Shown here piece by piece: positions 7,350 through 12,369 of a stretch of DNA of 12,369 bases (the first letter of the stretch is position 1; the number at the start of each line of letters is the position of its first letter). The DNA is from Verrucomicrobiota bacterium. Lineage in GTDB: Bacteria; Verrucomicrobiota; Verrucomicrobiia; Limisphaerales; AV2. The translations under genes and the position numbers were made by a program. The DNA lies in the NCBI GenBank assembly GCA_003219675.1, contig QHPW01000270.1:2235-14603 (forward strand), written 5' to 3'. Below the pieces are notes generated by a model. That model was given only the letters and a program-made list of their open reading frames with translations. It was not told where the DNA came from and ran no database searches.

Positions 7350-8687
7350 CTAACGAACGCGGACGGTGACGGAACCCTGTCTTGTTTGAATGAAAGCGCC
7401 GCGCTGCCGCCGCACGACGACATTCAGTTCCACGCGGTCGCCCTTCCGTTTTCCGACCAGCACGCCCGCGGCGGAAACCAGGTCCGCCGTGGCCTGTCCA
7501 TCCATGGCGGTGATCAGGCAGCCGCGCTGCAACTCGGCGCGCGCGGCGGGGCCGCCCTGCTCGACGTCCGAGATGAGCAGCCCCTCTCGCCGGTGGAATC
7601 CGAAACTTTCCGCCAGTTCATCCTTGTCCAACTCCTGGACTGACGCCCCGATCTTTTGGCGGACCAGGTGCGTCAGCGGGATCATTCGCACCGTCAGGCT
7701 TCGCCGCTCGCCGTTGCGGTGGACCGACAAGGCTGCTTCGCGATTGGGGCTGTCGCTGATGAACTCGGTGCATTGGATGAAATCTCTTGGCGTCCGCCCG
7801 TTGACTTGCGCCACGACGTCTCCCTTTTGCATGCCCGCCATTGCAGCAGGGCTGTCGGGTTCGACCTCGGTGACCGTCAACGGATATGGGCCGGACTTGA
7901 TGCGGGCGCCAAACCAGGCCGATCTGGCCACCTCGGGTATGAAAATTTCCGACAGCGCTTCGGTCACCTGTTTGATCGGAATGGCGAAGGCGATGCCGTG
8001 TCCTTCGCGGTAAATGGCCACGTTCAGGCCGATGAGCTCGCCGCGCAGGTTGATGAGCGGACCGCCGCTGCTGCCGGGATTGATCGCGGCGTCGGTTTGC
8101 AGCCAGTCGGCGACGTCCAGCGGTTCGCCCTCGACGGGCGGACGACGGTTCTTTGAACTCAAAATGCCACGGCTGGCAGATCCACCCAGACCGAACGGAT
8201 TGCCCAACGCCAGCACCGTCTCCCCGAGCAATAGATCGTCGTCCTTCGCAAACTTAACCGCTTTGAACTTCTCGTTCCCTTTGGTGACGAGCTTGAGCAA
8301 AGCCACGTCCCGGCGTGTGTTTCCAACGATCGCTCTGCCTTCAAATTCCCGGCCGTCGGCCAGTTTCACCCAGACTTTGCTGGCGCGCCGCACCACATGA
8401 AGGTTGGTGAGCACGTAACCTTCTTCGTCAATGATCACGCCGGAGCCGAGACTGTAGCGCGTGTCGGCTTCGCGGCGGCGGTAATAGGGGTCCCAGAACT
8501 CACGGAACATGCGCGAGAACGGATCGGAATATTCCACGATTTCAAGGGTCGCGATGTTCACCACGCTCGGCATGACGCGTTCAACCGCGTCCACAGTAGC
8601 GTCGCGCCTGACGTCCACCTCCGCGCCGCGCACAAGGGTTGCCGGCAATACAGCGCTCAGCAAGGCTGCAAGCGCGCGCCGGAACAT
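7350..8687 (-). CDS. HtrA/DegP-family periplasmic serine protease, two PDZ domains
   Basis: 445 residues from the ATG at 8687. Signal peptide about 1-22 (FRRALAALLSAVLPATLVRGA), then a trypsin-like domain with catalytic His97 (TNLHVV), Asp128 (RRDVALLK) and Ser207 (NPGSSGGPL), all intact. PDZ1 lies at about 258-340 (GDVVAQVNG) and PDZ2 at about 345-432. This is the DegP/DegQ plan, with a role in degrading or refolding misfolded envelope proteins. The oxyanion region reads GSSGG rather than the commoner GNSGG. Start choice: the open frame continues to 8969, but that part is Ser/Ala/Arg-rich shadow sequence running into the divergent DUF2851 gene; the ATG directly precedes the signal peptide. 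A GTG at 8720 (VKNAKSLGRQRM) is a possible alternative. It sits upstream of, and in line with, the ABC operon. Confidence 0.92.
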   Translation of the reverse strand: MFRRALAALLSAVLPATLVRGAEVDVRRDATVDAVERVMPSVVNIATLEIVEYSDPFSRMFREFWDPYYRRREADTRYSLGSGVIIDEEGYVLTNLHVVRRASKVWVKLADGREFEGRAIVGNTRRDVALLKLVTKGNEKFKAVKFAKDDDLLLGETVLALGNPFGLGGSASRGILSSKNRRPPVEGEPLDVADWLQTDAAINPGSSGGPLINLRGELIGLNVAIYREGHGIAFAIPIKQVTEALSEIFIPEVARSAWFGARIKSGPYPLTVTEVEPDSPAAMAGMQKGDVVAQVNGRTPRDFIQCTEFISDSPNREAALSVHRNGERRSLTVRMIPLTHLVRQKIGASVQELDKDELAESFGFHRREGLLISDVEQGGPAARAELQRGCLITAMDGQATADLVSAAGVLVGKRKGDRVELNVVVRRQRGAFIQTRQGSVTVRVR

Positions 8688-8856
8688 CCTCTGGCGGCCG
8701 AGTGATTTCGCGTTTTTCACTGCACTTATAGTCAACCCGACAAACCCCTGTCCGGTTCGTTCAATTTCCGTCCCGAAGCCGGCGACGGGGTGCGGCGACC
8801 TGACCGATTGTGTTGTCTTGACATTGCAAAAGCCTCGACCGAAAAGCAATGGCAAG
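8688..8856. other. Divergent intergenic region, HtrA / DUF2851
   Basis: 169 bp separate the two start codons and must hold both promoters. On the minus strand a TATAAG hexamer occurs in GACTATAAGTG just upstream of the alternative HtrA GTG (8720), but no good -35 stands 16-18 bp before it. On the plus strand a perfect TTGACA lies at 8818-8823, without a convincing -10 at normal spacing. No promoter is asserted. Confidence 0.4.
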
Positions 8857-10323
8857 GTGTCCGGCTTATCGCTCCATCTGTATGCTCGATGGCGAGCGCT
8901 GGCTGAGGCCGCGCCCGCGCTGCGGGAGGCGGAAGAAGCCGCGCCATCCGAACGATTGTTGCAACGCATCTGGCAGCATCAGCGCCTGCGGCGCGATCAA
9001 CTGAGGACCTTGGACGGCCAGGAACTGGTCGTTCTTCATCCCGGTTTCTGGAATCACGAAGCCGGCCCCGATTTTCGAGGCGCGGTTCTGCGATTCGCAT
9101 GCCGGCCGCCGCGCAGCGGCGATGTCGAGATTGATTTGCACCCCGCCGGCTGGCGCGGCCACGGCCACGACCGCAATCCGGCTTACCGAAACGTCATCCT
9201 TCACGTGGTCTGGGACGGCGGCTCGGGCGCCGGTTGCGCTTTGCCTACGCTCGCGCTGAGGTCGCTGCTCGACTCGCCCTTGAGCGAACTGATTCTGTCG
9301 CTCGGGCAGGAGATCGATGCGCCCGGCCTGCTCGCCGGCCGGTGCAGCGCGCCGTTGCGCGATCTGCCCGAAGACACTTTGCGCGAAGTGCTGAACCAGG
9401 CGGCGCTCATTCGCCTGCAACGCAAGGCATCCGAATTGGCCGCCCGCGCCCGGCAGGTCGGCTGGGAACAATCGCTCTGGGAAGGGTTGTTTGCCGCGCT
9501 CGGCTACAAGCAAAATGTCTGGCCGATGCGCCGCGTGGCCGAGCTGCTGCCGCTCCTGCTGGCGCGCGAATTGAAAAAACGCAGTGGAACGTTCACGCTG
9601 CAGGCGCGCCTGCTCGGGGTCAGCGGCCTGCTGCCGACCGAGCCGACCCGCGCCCGGGCCAGCGCGGACCATTACCTGCGCCGCGTCTGGGACCATTGGT
9701 GGCGCGAGCGTGAGCAATTCGCCGATTTCATTCTGCCGCGCGGTCTGTGGCGTTTCAGCGGGCTTCGCCCGGCCAATCATCCGCAACGTCGGCTCGCCCT
9801 CGCCGCGCATTGGCTGGCCGCGGGCCATCTGCCGGACGAGCTGGAGCGATGGTTCGGCGCGCCCATCCCGGATCACAAACTTGAAATGTCGTTGCTGGAA
9901 ATCTTGCAGGCGGGACGGGACGATTTTTGGTCCTGGCACTGGACATTGCGTTCGGCCCGGATGGGGAAAACTCGCCCGCTGCTCGGCGCGCAGCGGGTGG
10001 CCGACCTCGCCGTCAACGTCGTGCTTCCCTGGTTTTGGATGCGCGCCGTCGCCGGAAAAAACGACGCGCTGCAACGAACCGCCGAACACCGTTACTTCGC
10101 CTGGCCGAAGTCCGAAGACAACGCCGTGTTGCGCCTGGCGCGGCAACGTTTGCTCGGCGGCACGAATGCCCGCGCGCTGCGGACCGCAGCCATGCAGCAG
10201 GGACTTCTCCAGATCGTCCGCGATTTCTGCGCCCACTCGAACGCGCTTTGCGAAAACTGCCGCTTCCCGGAATTGGTGCGCGGCTTGAACGCCAGTTTAC
10301 AAGGCCAGGACGCAAGAGGATGA
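8857..10323 (+). CDS. DUF2851 family protein of unknown function
   Basis: 488 residues from the GTG at 8857. The N-terminal half carries the family's conserved blocks: LLQRIWQHQRLRRDQLRTLD (about 34-53), VLHPGFWNHEAGPDFRGA (59-76) and GDVEID...GHGHDRNPAYRNVILHVV (88-118). The C-terminus has a cysteine cluster C-x6-C-x2-C (Cys458, 465, 468), possibly a metal site. Family function is unknown; the dense conserved Asp/Glu/His set is compatible with a metal-dependent enzyme, but that is speculation. No signal peptide or membrane helix, so cytoplasmic. Start: the frame is open back to an ATG at 8509, but that part overlaps the divergent protease and is not protein-like; GTG 8857 yields MSGLSLHLYARWRAL, the start expected for the family. 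TTG 8818 or 8824 are less likely. Transcribed alone and convergent with the ImmA operon. Confidence 0.86.
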   Translation: MSGLSLHLYARWRALAEAAPALREAEEAAPSERLLQRIWQHQRLRRDQLRTLDGQELVVLHPGFWNHEAGPDFRGAVLRFACRPPRSGDVEIDLHPAGWRGHGHDRNPAYRNVILHVVWDGGSGAGCALPTLALRSLLDSPLSELILSLGQEIDAPGLLAGRCSAPLRDLPEDTLREVLNQAALIRLQRKASELAARARQVGWEQSLWEGLFAALGYKQNVWPMRRVAELLPLLLARELKKRSGTFTLQARLLGVSGLLPTEPTRARASADHYLRRVWDHWWREREQFADFILPRGLWRFSGLRPANHPQRRLALAAHWLAAGHLPDELERWFGAPIPDHKLEMSLLEILQAGRDDFWSWHWTLRSARMGKTRPLLGAQRVADLAVNVVLPWFWMRAVAGKNDALQRTAEHRYFAWPKSEDNAVLRLARQRLLGGTNARALRTAAMQQGLLQIVRDFCAHSNALCENCRFPELVRGLNASLQGQDARG

Positions 10324-10440
10324 ACTCCGAGCAACTTGAAGAGGGCGACTGGCAGAAAAATTTTTGAAATTAGAATGGTCGCCAAACTGATTCCCTCTTT
10401 CGGCAGGGCGCGTTGTCCCCAGGCCAGCGGAGCCGGGGCC

Positions 10441-10476
10441 AAAGAAAAAATAGTGGCACAGGCGTCTCGCCTGTGC
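10441..10476 (-). terminator. Putative intrinsic terminator of the XRE/ImmA operon
   Basis: Read on the minus strand, the 9-bp perfect GC-rich stem (10476-10456, AGA loop) is followed after five bases (CACTA) by TTTTTTCTTT (10450-10441). It stands about 140 bp beyond the ImmA-like stop. Stem, short loop and U-tract fit a rho-independent terminator, although the five-base gap before the U-tract is longer than ideal. Confidence 0.5.
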
Positions 10477-10538
10477 GTTTCGCGCGGGCAGCGGCCCGAC
10501 TCTGGCTGCAACGCACGCGCGAGACGCCCGTGCCACTA
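10451..10538. repeat. Imperfect inverted repeat with nested palindrome (REP-like dispersed element)
   Basis: The 28-base left arm (10451-10478) and right arm (10511-10538) are inverted copies matching at 25 of 28 positions, around a 32-base loop. The left arm is itself a perfect hairpin: GCACAGGCG (10456-10464), loop TCT, CGCCTGTGC (10468-10476). The element lies between convergent genes and at the boundary with the lower-GC island. Similar GTGGCACAGGCGTCTCGCC sequences recur in verrucomicrobial and planctomycete genomes as far as I recall; only one copy is in this window, so being dispersed is inference. Confidence 0.7.
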
Positions 10539-10563
10539 CGGCAGCGCCGAAATCGTGGGACTC

Positions 10564-10585
10564 GGTGAGGACACCCCACCTTACC
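10564..10585. repeat. Short inverted repeat between convergent genes
   Basis: GGTGAGG (10564-10570) and CCTTACC (10579-10585) pair over seven bases with one G-U wobble around an 8-base loop ACACCCCA. No U-tract follows on the plus strand. It may be part of a second dispersed intergenic motif (GGACTCGGTGAGGACACCCC); no other copy occurs here. Confidence 0.35.
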
Positions 10586-10617
10586 GGTTCTTTCGGAAAT
10601 CATTCCTGGCACTCGCT

Positions 10618-11214
10618 CTAATCGAGAGCCAATAAATCCTCCTCCGAAACCAAACCAAGATGCTTCGCACGATAAGCCGCAGATTCCCGGCTCACGTCAA
10701 ACTCCCTGGCAACTGACACCACCACTCCGCTTAATATCTCCCGAGTGTCGGTCGTTTTGCTTTGAGCCCTAGCCTTGTGGAAAGCAAAACGTTCGATGAA
10801 AGTTGACTTCGGCATCAACAAGCAGGCGGCCAGGTATTTCGCGTTCCGCTCCAGATCGGCATAATCGCTGTCACTAATCTCGTCGTACAATTGTCGTATT
10901 TCATCGGCTGTCTTGCCCCGAAAGATTTGGCGGTGAATCAATATGTGCGCCAACTCTTCGGCAAGAGTGAAACGATAGCGCAATGGCTGAGTGAGTTGCT
11001 GGTCTTCGTCCACAAACAGCATGCCCTCACGCTTAGGCAAATAAGCTTCAGCGTAACGATTCAAGCCGGGAACAGGCATAATGTCGTAACCTTCCGCTTC
11101 GACGATTTCTTCGATCAACACTTTGCAGCCGCGATACTGGCCGTGGGCCCTCAGATAAGCATTGGCGATGCCTTCAAGCTCCCGCCTGGTCTTTCGCGCA
11201 TATCGGAAGCTCAA
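10618..11214 (-). CDS. ImmA/IrrE-family (DUF955-like) protein with altered zinc motif
   Basis: 198 residues. The core has the ImmA/IrrE layout: YDIMPVPGLNRYAEAYLP (43-60), a strand GMLFVDE (64-70), the helix RFTLAEELAHILIH (81-94), and LERNAKYLAACLLMP (121-135), followed by a helical domain with FDVSRESAAYRAKHLGL (about 172-188). In canonical members the zinc motif is H-E-x-x-H; here the first His is Glu86 (EELAH), and the usual E-A-N of the downstream helix reads N-A-K (124-126). His90, His94 and Glu122 remain, so peptidase activity is uncertain. Known relatives (ImmA) cleave a partner XRE repressor. Start is TTG 11214, supported by GGGAGG at 11225-11220 five bases upstream, and overlapping the XRE stop (TTGA). 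Confidence 0.83.
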   Translation of the reverse strand: MSFRYARKTRRELEGIANAYLRAHGQYRGCKVLIEEIVEAEGYDIMPVPGLNRYAEAYLPKREGMLFVDEDQQLTQPLRYRFTLAEELAHILIHRQIFRGKTADEIRQLYDEISDSDYADLERNAKYLAACLLMPKSTFIERFAFHKARAQSKTTDTREILSGVVVSVAREFDVSRESAAYRAKHLGLVSEEDLLALD

Positions 11215-11612
11215 TCTTTCCTCCCACGGACAAGTGCTACGATTTTTTCGATATCTGCTTTTGTGAGTTTTTTGTTTCCCAGCGTGCGCAGCATCAGCGG
11301 CACCGCTTCATCTCGCATGATGATATCGGCGAGGTCGATGGGAACCGAGTTCGTTGCTTGCGCGGCCAGATCGTAAAATTGTCTTCGCTCTTCGCTGCCC
11401 ATCACCAATCCAACAGCATTGGCCAGCCGCTCCAGTTTCGCTTTGGTCTGGGGCGCCTTTAGCGCGCCGTATTCGAGCCGGCAGTAATTCGACGGCTGCA
11501 TCCCGGCTTCGAGCGCAGTGATTCGGGCCGTCTTGCCTGTCTTTTTGCGCTGCGCCTTCAGAAACTGGCCAAACCTGACCGCAGCGTTCATGTCGGCTTT
11601 TGTCGATTTCAT
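11211..11612 (-). CDS. XRE-family helix-turn-helix regulator paired with ImmA-like protein
   Basis: 133 residues. An XRE/Cro-type HTH spans about 13-72 (FGQFLKAQRKKTGKTARI, then ALEAGMQPSNYCRLEYGA as recognition region, then the ERLANAVGL helix). A helical C-terminal part (about 73-133) with DEAVPLMLRTLGNKKLTKAD probably serves dimerisation or contact with the partner. It precedes and overlaps the ImmA-like gene by 4 bp, the standard ImmR/ImmA arrangement seen on integrative elements, where the second protein inactivates the first. ATG 11612 lies only 10 bases after a consensus -10, so its mRNA would be nearly leaderless; no Shine-Dalgarno is seen. It is divergent from the reverse-transcriptase gene and probably regulates both directions by binding the ATTATAAT boxes (inference). 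Confidence 0.86.
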   Translation of the reverse strand: MKSTKADMNAAVRFGQFLKAQRKKTGKTARITALEAGMQPSNYCRLEYGALKAPQTKAKLERLANAVGLVMGSEERRQFYDLAAQATNSVPIDLADIIMRDEAVPLMLRTLGNKKLTKADIEKIVALVRGRKD

Positions 11613-11640
11613 TTGTCTCGAAATTATAATTGATTATAAT
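11613..11640 (+). promoter_or_regulatory. Candidate promoter of the reverse-transcriptase gene
   Basis: On the plus strand TATAAT stands at 11635-11640, with TTGTCT (four of six matches to TTGACA) at 11613-11618, spacer 16 bp. Transcription would begin near 11647, leaving about 88 bases of leader before ATG 11736. It interleaves with the opposite-strand promoter, so the two would compete or be co-regulated. Confidence 0.5.
11623..11640. promoter_or_regulatory. Twin self-complementary ATTATAAT boxes, putative XRE operator
   Basis: ATTATAAT at 11623-11630 and again at 11633-11640, 10 bp start to start, about one helical turn, so both lie on the same DNA face. Each box is its own reverse complement and contains TATAAT on both strands. 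A dimeric repressor bound here would cover the -10 elements of both divergent genes. Operator function is inference. Confidence 0.5.
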
Positions 11641-11649
11641 AAGTGTCAA
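11623..11649 (-). promoter_or_regulatory. Promoter of the XRE/ImmA operon
   Basis: On the minus strand a perfect -35 TTGACA (11649-11644) and a perfect -10 TATAAT (11628-11623) are separated by 15 bp, shorter than the usual 17. A 17-bp alternative would use TAATTT (11626-11621). Either way the transcript begins within a few bases of ATG 11612, giving a leaderless or nearly leaderless mRNA. Confidence 0.65.
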
Positions 11650-11651
11650 CC

Positions 11652-11698
11652 GGCGAAATGAGCGGACTCGGCAAGTATGGGATCGCGAGCGTTTCGCC
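11652..11698 (+). promoter_or_regulatory. Inverted repeat in the leader of the reverse-transcriptase gene
   Basis: GGCGAAA (11652-11658) pairs perfectly with TTTCGCC (11692-11698), with an inner CTCG/CGAG stem (11667-11670 / 11686-11689). If transcription begins near 11647 this would fold at the 5' end of the RT mRNA, ahead of the GGAGG ribosome binding site at 11725-11729. It could be a small structured RNA, a stabilising 5' hairpin, or chance. Confidence 0.35.
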
Positions 11699-11735
11699 AA
11701 AATATCAAAACATCCATAAAGACCGGAGGTGAAAT

Positions 11736-12369
11736 ATGATTGGAGACCAAATCTGTCTGCTGAACCGAGTCCGGGACCCTAAAAACCTGGAAGCTGCATT
11801 CGCTTATGCCGCGTACGACCGCAAGCACGGCGATCACTTCTGTGATCATTTCGAGATGGACTTCGTGAGCGCCCGCAAGGAGGCCATTTTAGCAGAAATC
11901 TCGAAAGAACTTGCGGACATTCGGGCGTACAGCCCTCGGCCAGCGTACGCGTATTATCCACCCAAAAACGACCTCTGTTATCGCAGGATGATCTACATTC
12001 CATTTAAGGATCTCGTTGTGCGGTACGCTTTCACGATTGTGCTTGCCGATCTACTTGACGGCGATCTCTCGCCTCATTGTTTTGCGAATCGCCGGGCACG
12101 AGGCGAGGGTGCAAAATTCGCATTCTTAGAGAACTTCGCAGAGGTATCATGGCCAAGTTTCTGCCGGTGGCAACGGGACTGTGCCAGTGAAGATGAAATT
12201 ACAACCCTGATCCGAACGGATATATCCGCCTTTTACGACTCCATCTCTCATGATTACCTGGTCGATTCGATTTCCAGCAGTCTGGAGGTCGAGAAGAGCA
12301 CGGACCTGATGGAATTTTTTCACCGAATCCTGCACCTCCCGGTGATTTCCTACTCGCATCTCTCGTGCA
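11736..12369 (+). CDS. Reverse transcriptase family protein, 5' part (possible defence-type RT)
   Basis: At least 211 codons, open to the right edge. ATG 11736 has a strong GGAGG six bases upstream. After a roughly 75-residue N-terminal part, the RT fold appears: RMIYIPFKDLVVRYAFTIVL (84-103, fingers helix), LSPHCFANRRARGEG (111-125, equivalent to RT motif 2 'S-x-x-F-R/N-R-x-G') and IRTDISAFYDSISHDYL (159-175), which is RT motif A with catalytic Asp162. The YxDD motif and thumb lie outside the window. The stretch between motifs 2 and A contains FAEVSWPSFCRWQRD, not typical of group II intron or retron RTs as I know them. No intron or retron structure is seen beside it, so it may belong to the 'unknown group'/DRT-type RTs associated with phage defence; class not determined. 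Local GC is lower than in the ABC operon, suggesting acquisition. Confidence 0.82.
   Translation, partial: MIGDQICLLNRVRDPKNLEAAFAYAAYDRKHGDHFCDHFEMDFVSARKEAILAEISKELADIRAYSPRPAYAYYPPKNDLCYRRMIYIPFKDLVVRYAFTIVLADLLDGDLSPHCFANRRARGEGAKFAFLENFAEVSWPSFCRWQRDCASEDEITTLIRTDISAFYDSISHDYLVDSISSSLEVEKSTDLMEFFHRILHLPVISYSHLSC

Noticed and set aside
8818..8846. TTGACA as -35 of a DUF2851 promoter
   Set aside because: At 17-bp spacing the -10 position is GAAAAG, and the start codon would be too close for the usual leader.
8688..8969. 94-residue N-terminal extension of the HtrA protease
   Set aside because: It would put the signal peptide inside the protein and overlaps the divergent DUF2851 gene; the composition is shadow-like.
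8866..10236. 456-codon open frame on the minus strand
   Set aside because: Antisense shadow of the DUF2851 gene; no recognisable motifs, low-complexity Gln/Arg/Ala composition.
10451..10538. CRISPR array or IS end
   Set aside because: Only one inverted pair, no regularly spaced direct repeats, and no transposase gene in the window.
11646..12003. Minus-strand open frames opposite the RT gene and its leader
   Set aside because: They overlap the RT frame, which has a strong ribosome site and catalytic motif; no conserved features in the antisense products.

Overview
The window most likely comes from a GC-rich, Gram-negative bacterium of the PVC group, probably Verrucomicrobiota (Pedosphaera/Limisphaerales-like). 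I infer this from the gene set (GldA/ABC-2/GldG/DUF4340 cluster followed by an AsmA-like giant, a DUF2851 protein, a periplasmic HtrA) and from a palindromic 'GCACAGGCGTCTCGCCTGTGC' intergenic repeat of a kind I associate with that group. No rRNA, tRNA or other taxonomic anchor is present, so this is inference.

Positions 1-8687 (minus strand, read right to left) are a compact envelope block. An HtrA/DegP-family protease (8687-7350) is followed after 56 bp by an ABC exporter-type operon: GldA-like ATPase (7293-6328), ABC-2 permease (6328-5570), GldG-like membrane-anchored protein (5573-4175, broken by a frameshift near its 3' end), a four-repeat DUF4340 protein (4153-2342) and a membrane-anchored AsmA-like protein (2340 to beyond base 1). 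Starts and stops overlap or nearly touch at three of the four junctions inside the operon, so these genes are probably co-translated. The ATPase and permease would energise a complex whose periplasmic part is the GldG-like and DUF4340 proteins; the AsmA-like protein is a plausible envelope or lipid-trafficking partner.

Positions 8857-10323 (plus strand) hold a DUF2851 protein, divergent from the protease. Positions 10324-10617 are non-coding and carry a large imperfect inverted repeat (10451-10538), part of which looks like an intrinsic terminator for minus-strand transcription.

Positions 10618-12369 look like an accessory island. Base composition is lower in GC (about 42-57% in 60-base lines I counted, against about 65% in a DUF2851 line). 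An XRE regulator (11612-11211) and an ImmA/IrrE-like protein (11214-10618) overlap as a two-gene operon. Divergent from them is the 5' part of a reverse-transcriptase gene (11736 to beyond the right edge). Their shared 123-bp region holds consensus-like promoter elements and two self-complementary ATTATAAT boxes one helical turn apart, which suggests joint control. The RT with its own repressor/ImmA-type pair is the best candidate for a poorly described, possibly anti-phage, system. Its catalytic YxDD motif and anything downstream lie outside the window.
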